64,000 nt of DNA from assembly GCF_000307855.1 (NCBI RefSeq), contig NZ_AJLR01000049.1:1-64000 (forward strand), read 5' to 3'. Both the position numbers and the translations under genes were made by a program. The stretch is from Schinkia azotoformans LMG 9581. Lineage in GTDB: Bacteria > Bacillota > Bacilli > Bacillales > Bacillaceae_J. Below are positions 33,458 through 44,040 of this stretch, in pieces (position 1 is the first letter of the stretch; the number at the start of each line of letters is the position of its first letter). The notes under the pieces were generated by a model. The model saw only the letters and a list, made by a program, of their open reading frames with translations. It was not told the origin of the DNA and did not search any database.

Positions 33458-34792
33458 CTACACAAAAAGCCATGAGACCCAGTAATATAAAATTACTAAC
33501 GTAAAAATCACAACTGGTGGTATAACCACTATCGTGATCTTAATATATTCCCACCATGTAATAACTACCTTTCCACGTCTGACTATATGCATCCACATTA
33601 ATGTAGCTAATGTCCCCATTGGGAGAATTAAAGATCCAACATCACTGCCTATGACACTTGCAAGGTAAGAAATTTTCAAAGAAAGTAAATCAAGATTGAG
33701 ATTTGTTAATGTGATTGTGCCAATCATTAACGCGGGGTGATTGTTAAATAGATTGGAAAGTACCGAAAGCAGTACCCCCATCAATACGCTTGCATGGAGT
33801 AGACTTCCCGAGACAAGAGGGCGCATGAACCCTATTAACCAGTCAGTCAAGCCGATATTATTTAAGCCGTATATGATGACGTACATGCTAAAAGCGAATA
33901 CGATGATATACCATGGTGTTTTCTTTAGCATATCACCTGGTGGTATTTTTAAATAAGCCCATCTCCAACCTAATAGAACAAGTGATCCAATAACAGCCAT
34001 GAGGGAGACCGGGATAGATAAAAATGAAGCTACAAATAGACTGACACGGACAGCAAAAACAAAAAGCAGGATGTTTATCATAAATCTGGTACGGTCTTTA
34101 TCTGAAAAGGTGGTTGGATTATGTTTTAATGGATGGTAGGAAGGAAGAGATAGTCCAGTTATATTTGCAGGAATAGTTTTTGGTAAAGCTTTTTTAAAGC
34201 GAAGAAACAATAGACCAACCAATAAAAGTAATCCTAGCGTTGCCGGTACAAACATCATTGCTGTGTGCATATATAAACTCATGTCGACGATTTTAAGGGC
34301 GATGAGGTTGACAATATTACTGACGCCAATCGGCGCACTTGAAGCAGTTGCGATAACTGCACCGGAAAGTAAATAAGGGATTTTTTCATGGTTTTTTAAT
34401 CCCATATTATTTAATAACATAATCAAGATTGGGGTTGTAATTAAAATACTGCCATCGTTGTTGAAAAAAAGAGTCATCAGAAAACATAATAGGTTTACAT
34501 ACCAGAATAACCGAATACCTGATCCTTTTGCTTTTTCCGCCAGTTTCTCAGCCACCCAATTAAAAAATCCAAAACTTTCTAGAACGATTGCCATTACAAT
34601 CGTTGCCATAATGGTAATGGCTGCTCCGCTGATTGTTTCAGTAATAATCTCAAGATCTCTTAGTGGTACGCTTCCACATAGAATGACGATGAGCGCACCA
34701 ATAGTAGCTGGTACTGCTTCATTAAGGCCCCTTGGTCTCCAAAGGATGAATATAAGAGTTGCAAAGAATGTTAAAATCGTTATCCAAACCAT
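33458..34792 (-). CDS. ArsB/NhaD-type membrane transporter
   Basis: A 444-residue protein with about 11-12 membrane segments, of the ion-transporter superfamily that includes ArsB and NhaD. Family stretches are NNDGSILITTPILIMLL (about 107-123), ATASSAPIGVSNIVNLIAL (about 147-165), and LSNLFNNHPALMIGTITL near residue 350. Annotated relatives are arsenite or sodium transporters; no arsR or arsC is nearby, so the substrate is open. A dispersed repeat abuts its 3' end. Confidence 0.88.
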   Translation of the reverse strand: MVWITILTFFATLIFILWRPRGLNEAVPATIGALIVILCGSVPLRDLEIITETISGAAITIMATIVMAIVLESFGFFNWVAEKLAEKAKGSGIRLFWYVNLLCFLMTLFFNNDGSILITTPILIMLLNNMGLKNHEKIPYLLSGAVIATASSAPIGVSNIVNLIALKIVDMSLYMHTAMMFVPATLGLLLLVGLLFLRFKKALPKTIPANITGLSLPSYHPLKHNPTTFSDKDRTRFMINILLFVFAVRVSLFVASFLSIPVSLMAVIGSLVLLGWRWAYLKIPPGDMLKKTPWYIIVFAFSMYVIIYGLNNIGLTDWLIGFMRPLVSGSLLHASVLMGVLLSVLSNLFNNHPALMIGTITLTNLNLDLLSLKISYLASVIGSDVGSLILPMGTLATLMWMHIVRRGKVVITWWEYIKITIVVIPPVVIFTLVILYYWVSWLFV

Positions 34793-35081
34793 TAGTTTTA
34801 TATTTCACTCCTTTCTTTCGTTGCAAATATAAATCTCTAGTTTCTGCGTTTGTCCCTCCCTTCCATTTATCACGCTAGTGATGTTGTATTGTAAGTATAT
34901 GTACCCTGAATTCCGTCTGCCTTAGGTCTGTACCCGTTTTTAAAAATTCCGCAATAATCTATCCACAAATACCTAGTAAATAAAAGATTGAAAATTTGTC
35001 GAAAATAAATTACCATTGAGTACGGTGATTAAATTTTAAGGTATATTAGTATAATTTTTTTGAAATAGAAGGGAAGTCATC

Positions 35082-36533
35082 ATGGATCGTTCAAAAGGAT
35101 TAGGGCTTTGGATATTAACCGCTTTGGTGGTAGGAAATATGGTAGGCTCAGGAATATTCATGTTACCTCGAACATTATCCGAGGTGGCGAGCCCCGCGGG
35201 AGTATTGCTTGCCTGGGTCCTAACAGGTACTGGAGTTTTAACAACGGCTTTAGTTTTTGGAAATTTAGTTGTGCGAAAGCCCGCACTTTCGGGGGGACCA
35301 CAAATTTATGCGAAAGAAATATTTAAACCTGGAACACATGCCTCTATATTTTCTGGATTCATCTCCACCTGGGGGTATTGGATTGGAAATCTTGCTGGCA
35401 ACGTTGCCATTGTAACAACATTTGCCGGATATTTATCTACATTTTTCCCTGTTTTAACCAATCAACATGAGCTAATTACAATCGGAGAGTTTACCTTAAA
35501 AGTTGGCAATGCCCTTACTTTTCTTGTCTGTACATTGCTTTTATGGGGCACTCATTTTCTCGTTCTTCGAGGGATTAGTGGTGCCGGAAAAATCAATTTT
35601 GCAGCCACTGCAACAAAGGTTCTTGGCTTTGCGCTATTTATTGTAGTTGGTTTGTTTGCCTTTCAAAAAAGTAATATTCTCCCTTTTGCTACACCGAGAT
35701 TGGATGAAGCCGGGCAATCAGTGGGGCTATTAAGTCAAGTCAACAGGGCGTCAGTAAGTACATTATGGGCTTTTATCGGAGTTGAATCTGCGATGGTTTT
35801 TGCTTCGAGGGCTAAAAAAACAATGGATGTAAAACGAGCAACGATACTTGGACTATTACTCGCACTCACCATCTATATTGGCATAAGTTTGCTGGTCATG
35901 GGGATCTTGGATCAACAGGCACTAATAAATTCTGAGAAGCCTTTAATTGATGCGATGGGGGTAATCTTAGGTCCACTTGGTGCAAAGCTGCTTGCCGGTC
36001 TGGGATTGGTTAGTTTGCTTGGTTCGACAATCGGCTGGGTAATGCTTTGTGCCGAGGTCCCTTATCAGGCAGCCAAACAAGGGTTGTTTTTACCATCGTT
36101 TCTAAAAGTGAATAAAGAAGGTATACCTACCTTTGCGCTAGTTGTAACAAATTCATTAGCACAGCTATTTATCTTTTCAACCATATTTAATTCCATTTCA
36201 GCTGCTTTTGATTTTATTATTTATATTGCTACCTTGTCCTATTTAATTCCTTATTTCATCTCTTCTATCTTTCAATTAAAACTGGTTGTGACCGGAGAAA
36301 CATACAACCTGGAAACGAAAGCAAGATGGGGCGACGGGATCATTGCTGCATTGTCAACGATGTATTCTGTATGGGTAATCATTGCTGGAACGGCCGATAT
36401 AAAAACCTTTATGTTGGGAATGGGACTCTTATTTAGTGGCGTATTCTTTTACTGGAATGTAGTAAAAGCGGTAAAGCCTGAAGCTGCATTGAAAAAAGGT
36501 CTTGCTTGGAAGCAGCCGCTCGAAGAGGAATAG
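35082..36533 (+). CDS. APC-superfamily amino acid permease (arginine/ornithine antiporter-like)
   Basis: A 483-residue transporter with 12 or more membrane helices. The first helix carries the substrate-binding GNMVGSGIFMLPR motif of the APC fold. The middle has TLWAFIGVESAMVFASRAK, typical of the basic amino acid/polyamine antiporter group that includes YvsH and ArcD-type proteins. Substrates are probably basic amino acids, by family only. The ATG follows GAAGGGAAG. No lysine riboswitch is visible upstream. Confidence 0.92.
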   Translation: MDRSKGLGLWILTALVVGNMVGSGIFMLPRTLSEVASPAGVLLAWVLTGTGVLTTALVFGNLVVRKPALSGGPQIYAKEIFKPGTHASIFSGFISTWGYWIGNLAGNVAIVTTFAGYLSTFFPVLTNQHELITIGEFTLKVGNALTFLVCTLLLWGTHFLVLRGISGAGKINFAATATKVLGFALFIVVGLFAFQKSNILPFATPRLDEAGQSVGLLSQVNRASVSTLWAFIGVESAMVFASRAKKTMDVKRATILGLLLALTIYIGISLLVMGILDQQALINSEKPLIDAMGVILGPLGAKLLAGLGLVSLLGSTIGWVMLCAEVPYQAAKQGLFLPSFLKVNKEGIPTFALVVTNSLAQLFIFSTIFNSISAAFDFIIYIATLSYLIPYFISSIFQLKLVVTGETYNLETKARWGDGIIAALSTMYSVWVIIAGTADIKTFMLGMGLLFSGVFFYWNVVKAVKPEAALKKGLAWKQPLEEE

Positions 36534-36537
36534 ATTA

Positions 36538-36589
36538 AACACCAAAGAGAGCACTATAAAATCGTAAAGATTTTTGGTGTTCTTTTTTC
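36538..36589 (+). terminator. Terminator of the permease gene
   Basis: AACACCAAA pairs with TTTGGTGTT, followed by TTTTTT. Confidence 0.75.
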
Positions 36590-36653
36590 GTCATACTGTT
36601 ATTGGAAAATGCTAAAATAGTATGAAGTGTTATTCTAAGGTGGTGGCTATAGA

Positions 36654-37469
36654 GTGTTTCTCTTTATGACGGCTGGAGTGACTTTGGGGATTGCGGCTAA
36701 AATTTATTACGACACAAACTTTTTTAGGATGAACAAGATTGAGTTTCAAAGTAATAAAATACCGGATGGAACCGAATTTACAATTTTACAAATTAGTGAC
36801 CTTCATAATAAAATTTTTCATAACAATAATGAAGAGTTAATTCGAACTATTAATAAAACAAACGCAAATATCGTTGTAATTACTGGTGATTTAATCGATA
36901 GGCGGACAAAGAATTTGAAGGACGTTCTTTATTTTGTTCAAAAAATTATGACAGCCCATAAAAATGTCTTTTATGTATCTGGGAATCACGAGTGGGGGAA
37001 TCAGCATTGTAAGCAGTTACTAGATGGCCTTGAGAAAAGAAATGTTATCATCCTTGACAACAAAAATACGAAGATTGTTGAGGGAAGGGCAGTTATTAAT
37101 TTAGCTGGTGTAGCAGACGTGACAACGAAACAAGACAACTTGAAAAAAGCACTGCAAGGTCTTAATAAAGACCACTTTACATTGCTTTTATCTCATAATC
37201 CATGTGTTATTAAAAAAAATGGAAGCCACTCTGTTGATTTAATTTTAAGCGGGCACACACATGGTGGGCAGGTGAGAATTCCTTTAATTGGAGCCCTGAT
37301 CGTGCCAGATCAGGGTTTATTCCCAAAATATGCTAAAGGAGTATTTAATTTAGGTGGTAATCGTCATCTCTATATAGATAGTGGGCTTGGAACAAGTAGG
37401 CTGCCAATCCGTTTTCTTAACCAAAGCCAGTTTAGTTTGATAAAAATCACCAATAATAAAAAAGTCTGA
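36654..37469 (+). CDS. Calcineurin-like metallophosphoesterase
   Basis: A 271-residue phosphoesterase. All dimetal motifs are present: ISDLHN (about 47-52), GDLIDRR (about 82-88), GNHEW (about 112-116), LLSHNP (about 185) and SGHTHGGQ (about 203-210). A hydrophobic N-terminus (FLFMTAGVTLGIAAKIYY) suggests membrane attachment, as in YkuE/YkoQ-like proteins. The start is GTG at 36654 with AAGGTGG nine bases upstream. The substrate is unknown; relatives act on lipid A precursors or phospholipids. Confidence 0.92.
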   Translation: MFLFMTAGVTLGIAAKIYYDTNFFRMNKIEFQSNKIPDGTEFTILQISDLHNKIFHNNNEELIRTINKTNANIVVITGDLIDRRTKNLKDVLYFVQKIMTAHKNVFYVSGNHEWGNQHCKQLLDGLEKRNVIILDNKNTKIVEGRAVINLAGVADVTTKQDNLKKALQGLNKDHFTLLLSHNPCVIKKNGSHSVDLILSGHTHGGQVRIPLIGALIVPDQGLFPKYAKGVFNLGGNRHLYIDSGLGTSRLPIRFLNQSQFSLIKITNNKKV

Positions 37470-37495
37470 TGTTTTCTATTTCATCAGACTTTTTG
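37458..37495. terminator. Bidirectional terminator
   Basis: AAAAAGTCTGATG pairs perfectly with CATCAGACTTTTT. It separates the phosphoesterase from the convergent GGDEF-EAL gene. Confidence 0.93.
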
Positions 37496-37499
37496 GGAT

Positions 37500-39263
37500 T
37501 TATGCAATCATCGTTTTCTTTAAATAATATTCAAACGCATCACTTGTCATTGGTTTGCTAAGGTAAAAGCCTTGGCCTAAGAGGCAGCCGCCGTTTTTAA
37601 GCTCCTCAATATGCTCCTCCAACTCAATGCCTTCAGCAATAACTTTCAAACCAATCGCATTTGCTATTGTTATGATCGCTCTAACGATGGCTTTACTTTC
37701 CTCATTTAAATGTATATCCTGAATAAATGAACGATCAACCTTTAAGATATCAATCGGCAGATGCTTAATATAGCTAAGAGAACTGTAGCCTGTCCCAAAA
37801 TCATCGACAGAGATTTTAATGCCCATACTGCGCAACTTCTGTAAGATCGAAGCGGCATTTTTAACGTCAGCGAATATACTCTCCGTCACTTCGAGTTCAA
37901 GACATGTTGGGTCTAATTTTGTTTCTTTTAAAATATTTATGACTGAATCAATGAAGTTTGAATCCTCTAATTGACGGACCGAAACATTAACTGAAATGAT
38001 TAAATTCGGAAAACCTTGTTTTTGCCATAATTTTGTTTGCCTACAGCTTTCACGTAAAATCCATTCTCCCATAGGTATGATTAAACCAGTTTCTTCAGCC
38101 AAAGAAATAAATTTTCCAGGAGGGATGATCCCGAGTTCCGGATGGTTCCATCTTACAAGAGCTTCCATCCCAAATAGCTCTTTCGTTGCAATATTTTGTT
38201 TCGGCTGATACTCCAAATAAAATTGCTCGTTTTTTATCGCACTTCTTAATGCATTTTCCAGTAAACTGCTCTCCAATGATTGTATCTTCATTTTATTATT
38301 ATAAAAGGTAAAATCATTTTTGCCGCTTCCCTTTACATGATAAAGGGCATTATCCGCATTAACTATTAATTGTTCTGCAGAGTCGCCATTTTCAGGATAA
38401 GTTGCGATTCCTATACTGCATGTCAGGGAATACTCCTGCCCATAGGTGGATATTGGTTTTTGAAACATTTTTAAAATTTGTTTTACATCGATTATGATGT
38501 CCGCTTCATCTTGGACATCTTTTAACATAACAATAAATTCATCACCACCGAGACGTGCAATCATATCCGTTGGGCGAATGGCTTCTTTAATCCTATGGGC
38601 TGCTTCTTTAATCACAATATCTCCGGTATCATGGCCCCATTTATCATTAATAAATTTAAAATTATCTAAATCAATAAAAAGAATAGACAATTTAGATTTC
38701 AAATTATTTCTTTCAATAATTTCACTGCGAAGTTGATTCATAAACATGCGCCGATTTGGTAAATTGGTTAACGAATCATGGTAAGCTAAATGAAAGATTT
38801 CTTCTTCTAATTGCTTTTGTTTTGTTATTTCTTTTCGGATTGAAATATATTTATATGGCTTCCCTTTTTCATCCATAAACGGAACGATCGTTGCCTGAAC
38901 CCAATAAATGGAACCATCCTTTTTTCGATTACGGACCTCACCCTCCCAGGTATGACCTGAGACGATTTGCTTCCACATTTCTTTAAAATACTCTTTAGGA
39001 TGATACCCGGAATTGAGGAGTCTATGATTTCTACCGAGTAGTTCCTCCCGCTTATATTGACTGATCTCACAAAATAAATCATTCACATAAATAATTGCTC
39101 CTTTAGCATCAGTTATTGATACAATAGCAGCCTGGTCCAACGTATATTTTAATTCACGTAGATTTTTTAACGTATATTCAAGCTCCTGAATACGGGTCGT
39201 ATAGTAAATGTCATCATGAACTAAATCGCTTGTCCTGCTCTTTTCATAGATTAAGTTTTCCAT
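37500..39263 (-). CDS. PAS-GGDEF-EAL cyclic-di-GMP protein
   Basis: A 587-residue signalling protein. A PAS domain with PAC segment spans about 15-140 ([61 protein letters not shown]). The GGDEF domain spans about 150-310, with an intact RLGGDEF active site and an RPTD inhibitory site five residues before it. The EAL domain spans about 325-580, with MEALVRW, the Asn of [25 protein letters not shown] and VIAEGIE all intact. Both synthesis and breakdown of c-di-GMP are possible. Start at ATG 39263 with TAGGAG; upstream in-frame sequence to 39398 has no such support. Confidence 0.94.
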   Translation of the reverse strand: MENLIYEKSRTSDLVHDDIYYTTRIQELEYTLKNLRELKYTLDQAAIVSITDAKGAIIYVNDLFCEISQYKREELLGRNHRLLNSGYHPKEYFKEMWKQIVSGHTWEGEVRNRKKDGSIYWVQATIVPFMDEKGKPYKYISIRKEITKQKQLEEEIFHLAYHDSLTNLPNRRMFMNQLRSEIIERNNLKSKLSILFIDLDNFKFINDKWGHDTGDIVIKEAAHRIKEAIRPTDMIARLGGDEFIVMLKDVQDEADIIIDVKQILKMFQKPISTYGQEYSLTCSIGIATYPENGDSAEQLIVNADNALYHVKGSGKNDFTFYNNKMKIQSLESSLLENALRSAIKNEQFYLEYQPKQNIATKELFGMEALVRWNHPELGIIPPGKFISLAEETGLIIPMGEWILRESCRQTKLWQKQGFPNLIISVNVSVRQLEDSNFIDSVINILKETKLDPTCLELEVTESIFADVKNAASILQKLRSMGIKISVDDFGTGYSSLSYIKHLPIDILKVDRSFIQDIHLNEESKAIVRAIITIANAIGLKVIAEGIELEEHIEELKNGGCLLGQGFYLSKPMTSDAFEYYLKKTMIA

Positions 39264-39418
39264 TGTCAGCTTTACTCCTAAGTGTACCGTATTTATGTTA
39301 ATTATACACTTTAATTTAAATTGTATTTTTCTAAATAATAGCACAACTGCTATTCCTTTTAAAAGAATCAGCTTTGTGCTTCCTTTATTTCGCTTCATTA
39401 TTGTACCTCGGATACAAT

Positions 39419-39679
39419 TTATTCTTCATCTTTTTTTTGTTTAGACTTATTCTCCTCATTACCAAATACTTGTTGAGCACTATCGTGATCATCGGCTATA
39501 AAATCATAACCATCATTATCGACGATAATATTTACACAATTCGTAGCATGATCTCCCGAACTATTTGTATTACTTTTGGTGAACATGTCCCAGTTTGCGG
39601 CAAAGTTATTCCCAATAAGAACCCCCGATCTATCCGATGCAGTATTAATGTGGATATTAAGAAATTTTATAGTAATCAT
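39419..39679 (-). CDS. Small hydrophilic protein, possibly spore-associated
   Basis: An 86-residue protein: [20 protein letters not shown], then [16 protein letters not shown], then an acidic, Lys-rich tail. The SGVLIGNN pattern, followed by a Ser/Asn-rich loop and a [12 protein letters not shown] strand, resembles small GerPA/GerPF-type spore proteins, but the match is weak. The ATG at 39679 has AAGGAAGG eight bases upstream. Single-gene unit. Confidence 0.6.
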   Translation of the reverse strand: MITIKFLNIHINTASDRSGVLIGNNFAANWDMFTKSNTNSSGDHATNCVNIIVDNDGYDFIADDHDSAQQVFGNEENKSKQKKDEE

Positions 39680-39799
39680 AAAAATCACCTTCCTTTAATA
39701 TAGCTTATTAAGCTTATCCAAAACCCGTATAGGTGTTTCTTTTAGTACAACCATTAAATATGTTAAAATTTATCAAAAAGAGTTTGAAAGGAGAATTCA

Positions 39800-41587
39800 A
39801 TGAAAACATATACTTCGAGATCAGAAATACCAGTACATGAAAAATGGAACTTAGATGATATATATATTGATGATAGTAGGTGGGAAGAGGACTTTGACCA
39901 AATTGAACAAATGGTGGAGGAACTTAAGAAATATAATGGTTCTATTCAAAATGGCAAGGATTTATGTGCCTATCTAAAACGACGAGAAGAGCTGTCCTAT
40001 AAGTTCAAACATGTTTATTCTTACTGCATGTTGAAAGTGGATGAGGATACTAGGGACACGAGTTCACAAGCAATGCTCGACCGGGCAAAAGTGCTGGGTG
40101 TAAAGATCAGTGCAGCTACCTCGTTTTTTATGCCTTATTTATTAAGTTTGCAGGAAGAAACATTAAAAGCCTATATTGCTGAGGAAGAAGGGCTTAAATA
40201 TTTTGAGGAAGATTTATTTGATGCTTTTCGTTATAAGCCGCATGTATTGAGTAAGGAACAAGAAGAAATCTTATCCCAGCTAGGTGAAGCCCTGTCTGTC
40301 CCAAGCAATACATTTGGGATGATTAATAATGCTGATATAAAGTTTGGTGAAGTCACCGGTGAGGATGGGGAAAAGGTTCAACTAACTAGAGGCATGTATT
40401 CTAAGTTGATTGAAGATGAAGATCGTGAGAAACGTCGTGAAGCTTATAAGGCATATTATCAACCATATGTGGCGAATAAAAATACAATCGCTTCGACGCT
40501 TTCAGGAGCTATCAAAAATAATGTTACATTGGCGCGAATTCGCAATTACCCTTCTGCGTTAGAAAAAGCGCTTTTTGGCGATAACGTTCCGAAAGAGGTA
40601 TATGAAAATCTGATTACCTCGACCAAAGAAAATATCGCAACGATGCACGAGTACTCTAAGATCAGAAAAGAAAAATTGGGTGTTGATGAACTTCGTCAAT
40701 ATGATTTGAGTGTGCCGCTTGTTCAAGGTGTAAAGCAGGTGATTCCATATGAAGAAGCTTTTGAAACTATGTTAAAAGGGTTGGCATCACTAGGGGAGGA
40801 TTATCTTAAAATTTTAAAAGAGTTCAAGTCGTCAAGGTATATTGATGTTCGGGAAACACCAGGAAAGCGTTCCGGCGCCTACAATCTTGGGATTTACGGT
40901 GTGCACCCATACATTCTTTTAAATCATCAGGATAATTTGGACAGTTTATTTACACTTGCCCATGAGTGCGGTCACGGAGTTCACAGTAAACTGAGTTCCC
41001 AGTACCAGCCGCAAATTACAGCGGGGTATAGCATTTTTGTTGCAGAAGTGGCTTCAACTGTGAACGAGGTTTTATTAATAAACTACTTATTAAATAATGA
41101 AAAAGATCAAAAAGTCCGGAACTATTTATTGAATCATTTTATCAATCAATTCAAGGGTACATTTTTTACCCAAGTTATGTTTGCTGAGTTTGAGATGAAA
41201 ACGCATGAAATGGCAGAGAAGGGTATACCTTTAAATGTGGAAGTATTCAATCAGACGTATGAAGCTTTATTTAGAGAATATTACGGCCCTGATATTGTTT
41301 TTGATGAAGAGGTAAAATATGGCTGGTCAAGAATACCGCATTTTTATCGCCCGTTTTATGTTTACAAGTACGCAACAGGGTTTGCTTCAGCAATCCATAT
41401 TGCGACGAAAATATTAGAAGGGGATCAAGAAACGCTGGGCTCCTATGTAGAATTCTTAAAGAGCGGCAGTTCAGACTATCCACTTGAACTGTTGAAGAAA
41501 ACCGGCGTCGATTTAACGACACCAACGCCAATCGAAAATGCATTGAAACGGTTTAGCGAACTTATTAAGGAGTTCTCGGAAATATAA
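39800..41587 (+). CDS. pepF: Oligoendopeptidase F
   Basis: A 595-residue cytosolic zinc metallopeptidase of family M3. The zinc site LAHECGHGVHS (HExxH, near residue 387) is intact, with a downstream Glu in FVAEVASTVNEVLL as third ligand, and the late YGWSRIPHFYRPFYVYKYATG block binds substrate. It cleaves peptides of roughly 7-17 residues. The ATG follows AAAGGAG. The start and length match other Bacillus PepF proteins. Monocistronic. Confidence 0.96.
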   Translation: MKTYTSRSEIPVHEKWNLDDIYIDDSRWEEDFDQIEQMVEELKKYNGSIQNGKDLCAYLKRREELSYKFKHVYSYCMLKVDEDTRDTSSQAMLDRAKVLGVKISAATSFFMPYLLSLQEETLKAYIAEEEGLKYFEEDLFDAFRYKPHVLSKEQEEILSQLGEALSVPSNTFGMINNADIKFGEVTGEDGEKVQLTRGMYSKLIEDEDREKRREAYKAYYQPYVANKNTIASTLSGAIKNNVTLARIRNYPSALEKALFGDNVPKEVYENLITSTKENIATMHEYSKIRKEKLGVDELRQYDLSVPLVQGVKQVIPYEEAFETMLKGLASLGEDYLKILKEFKSSRYIDVRETPGKRSGAYNLGIYGVHPYILLNHQDNLDSLFTLAHECGHGVHSKLSSQYQPQITAGYSIFVAEVASTVNEVLLINYLLNNEKDQKVRNYLLNHFINQFKGTFFTQVMFAEFEMKTHEMAEKGIPLNVEVFNQTYEALFREYYGPDIVFDEEVKYGWSRIPHFYRPFYVYKYATGFASAIHIATKILEGDQETLGSYVEFLKSGSSDYPLELLKKTGVDLTTPTPIENALKRFSELIKEFSEI

Positions 41588-41610
41588 GAAAGGTGGGTGG
41601 GCCTGATGGG

Positions 41611-41638
41611 ACACAGATCCCGCCCCTTTGTCCCATCC
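41611..41638. repeat. Hairpin-forming relative of the dispersed repeat
   Basis: ATGGGACA and TGTCCCAT form a perfect stem around CAGATCCCGCCCCTT, a variant of the TTCCCGACCC core. It lies between pepF and eutH and, lacking a T run, is not a usual terminator. Confidence 0.6.
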
Positions 41639-41659
41639 TAGAAAGAATCGGGGAAGACC

Positions 41660-42745
41660 ATGGGAATTAACAACATTATCGTTTATATAGTAATCGGTTG
41701 TTTTTGTTTAGGAGCAATTGATAAATGTATCGGAAATAGATGGGGCCTAGGTCAACGCTTTACTGATGGGTTTATGGCTATGGGTTCGCTCACACTGGCG
41801 ATGGTTGGTATCATCTCATTAGCTCCAGTGTTGGCTTCGATCTTAACACCCATTATTGCCCCTGTTTATGGACTAGTTGGCGCAGATCCTGCTGCTTTTG
41901 CAAATACGCTTTTAGCAATTGATATGGGTGGCTATGCATTAGCAACGGAAATGTCTCAAAGGGCAGATGCAGAGCTGTTTTCATGGGTTTTTCTTGGAAC
42001 GATGATGGGTCCCACTCTAGTTTTTACAATTCCGGTTGCCTTAGGCATCATTCAAAAAGAAGATCAACCTTATTTTGCCAAAGGGATTCTTTTAGGGTTA
42101 ATCACTGTTCCCATAGGCTGTTTAGTTGGGGGCGTTGTGGCTGATATCAATATCCTAACGATCATTAAAAACCTTATCCCAACGATCATCTTTTCTGTTT
42201 TAATTTCAATTGGGTTATGGAAGTATACAAATAGGATGATTGCTGGATTTTCCATTTTTGCAAAGTGTATTGAAGTGTTAGCGATTGTCGGACTAACTGC
42301 GATAAGTGTTCAAACGCTTACTGGTTTTATGATTATTCCTAATATGGCGCCGCTTATGGATGGTATTAAAACGGTTGCGATGATTGTTCTTTTCCTTGCG
42401 GGTGCTTTTCCATTGGTTGCTGTTATTTCTAAAACGCTTCATAAACCGCTTGGGAAAATTGGCGCATTGTTGGGAATAAGTGAAACGTCAACTACGGGGT
42501 TGGTGGCATCCTTAGCCCATGCTATTCCGATGCTGTCCATTTTGAAGGATATGGATTCAAGAGGAAAGGTAATCAATGTAGCTTTTGCGGTTAGCGGTGC
42601 TTTTGTATTTGGAGGCCATTTAGGATTTGTGGCCGGTATTAATAAAGAAGTGGTGTTTGCAATGATTGTGGGAAAACTAGTTGGCGGGCTAAGCGCGGTT
42701 ATTTTAGCGGTTGTTGCAACTAGGAAAAGTAGGGGGAAAGGTTGA
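41660..42745 (+). CDS. eutH: EutH-type ethanolamine transport/permease protein
   Basis: A 361-residue membrane protein with about ten hydrophobic segments. The EutH family stretches are visible: GAIDKCIGNRWGLGQRFTDGFMAMGSLTLAMVG near the start, ANTLLAIDMGGYALA (about 84-98), GETS-like LLGISETSTTGLVASLAHAIPML and FVFGGHLGFVAG. EutH lets ethanolamine enter when it is scarce or protonated. No other eut gene (ammonia-lyase, microcompartment, regulators) is in the window, so this is an isolated copy. Confidence 0.9.
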   Translation: MGINNIIVYIVIGCFCLGAIDKCIGNRWGLGQRFTDGFMAMGSLTLAMVGIISLAPVLASILTPIIAPVYGLVGADPAAFANTLLAIDMGGYALATEMSQRADAELFSWVFLGTMMGPTLVFTIPVALGIIQKEDQPYFAKGILLGLITVPIGCLVGGVVADINILTIIKNLIPTIIFSVLISIGLWKYTNRMIAGFSIFAKCIEVLAIVGLTAISVQTLTGFMIIPNMAPLMDGIKTVAMIVLFLAGAFPLVAVISKTLHKPLGKIGALLGISETSTTGLVASLAHAIPMLSILKDMDSRGKVINVAFAVSGAFVFGGHLGFVAGINKEVVFAMIVGKLVGGLSAVILAVVATRKSRGKG

Positions 42746-42751
42746 AAATTA

Positions 42752-42784
42752 AAAGGACCGGGAGCTTATTTGTCCTCGGTCCTG
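42752..42784. terminator. Hairpin between convergent eutH and MFS genes
   Basis: AGGACCGGGAG pairs with CTCGGTCCT. T runs are short, so termination is probable but not strong. Confidence 0.55.
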
Positions 42785-42811
42785 ATTGAAGTGGATTGTT
42801 CTGCCCTGCTT

Positions 42812-44023
42812 CTATACTTCCTTTGGTGAATACTGTACTCTTCTTACTCTAGTGACTCCTAATCTAGTTGAGAGAATGATAGAAATTATCGTAAGAACAA
42901 CAATCATCGAAATAACACCAAACCACCCGAAGCTACTGTAGAAAATTCCACTTACCGTACCACCAACACTTGAGCCGAAATAATAGAAAAATAAATATAA
43001 GCCTGATGCTTGTGCTTTATTTTGTTTAGCTAATTGACCGACCCAACTACTGGCAATCGAATGTCCGGCAAAAAAACCGAACGTGAAAACAGCAATTCCG
43101 ATAATTTTTACCCATAAGGATGTATCTAGCGTAATACATGCTCCCAATAATAAAATTACTAATGAAACCTGAATTAATTTCTTTTTACCATATTGATCGG
43201 CCAACATTCCCATCCAAGTCGAACTGAACGTTCCAACCGTATAAACGATAAAAATAAATCCAACTAAGGTTTGGCTTAAAGAGTAGGGAGGTGCAATCAA
43301 CTCAAAACCAATGTAGTTATATAATGATATAAAGCCACCCATTAATAAAAATCCAGTTATAAAGATATAAATAAGACCTGGTTGTTTAAACTGTGAGAAT
43401 AGGCCAGTCACCAACGATTTGACGGCAAATGTTTGAGCTTGGAAATGAGTTGATTTTGGTAAAATAAGCCAGAAAATAATACTTGCAATTAAGCTAATAA
43501 CGCCAATACCTTCCAGAGCAAACCGCCACCCGAAATGATCTGTTAATATACCGCTAATGATTCTTCCAGCCATACCGCCTACGGAATTTCCACTAATGTA
43601 TAAGCCCATCGCCATACCTAAACTTTTCGGATCAATTTCTTCACCTAAATAAGCCATTGCGACAGCAGGCAATCCAGCCAGTGTAATTCCTTGTAGTATT
43701 CTGCATACAAGTAGTAGATGAAAACTTGGACTAAATGCCGTTAAAATCGAAAGTATGGAAGAAGCCACCAATGCAAATGTCATCATTGGTTTACGGCCGA
43801 ATACCTCTGATAAAGAACCGGCAATCAACATGCTTATGGCCAGAGCTATCGTAGTAGAAGATAGACTCAAACTTGACGCTGCTGGTGAAATATGAAATTC
43901 CTTACTGATTTCAGGAAGTAAGGGCTGCGTCCCCCACAGTATTGCAAATGTATTAAATCCTCCTGCGAATAAAGCAATGTTTACCATTCTAAATTTGTGT
44001 GTCCCACGCTGTATATACCCCAT
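42812..44023 (-). CDS. MFS transporter
   Basis: A 403-residue membrane protein with 12 predicted helices. MFS signatures include the loop 2-3 motif GSLSEVFGRKPMM (about 68-80) and its counterpart GMLADQYGKKKLI in the second half. It resembles the YnfM/arabinose-efflux-like group of exporters. A LysR regulator gene lies just upstream in the same direction (17-base gap), so the two are probably one operon. Substrate unknown. Confidence 0.92.
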   Translation of the reverse strand: MGYIQRGTHKFRMVNIALFAGGFNTFAILWGTQPLLPEISKEFHISPAASSLSLSSTTIALAISMLIAGSLSEVFGRKPMMTFALVASSILSILTAFSPSFHLLLVCRILQGITLAGLPAVAMAYLGEEIDPKSLGMAMGLYISGNSVGGMAGRIISGILTDHFGWRFALEGIGVISLIASIIFWLILPKSTHFQAQTFAVKSLVTGLFSQFKQPGLIYIFITGFLLMGGFISLYNYIGFELIAPPYSLSQTLVGFIFIVYTVGTFSSTWMGMLADQYGKKKLIQVSLVILLLGACITLDTSLWVKIIGIAVFTFGFFAGHSIASSWVGQLAKQNKAQASGLYLFFYYFGSSVGGTVSGIFYSSFGWFGVISMIVVLTIISIILSTRLGVTRVRRVQYSPKEV

Positions 44024-44040
44024 TTTTAAAACATTCCCCT

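Noticed and set aside
34793-35081. Lysine riboswitch before the amino acid permease.
   Set aside because: The conserved L-box segments are absent; the region is plain AT-rich spacer.
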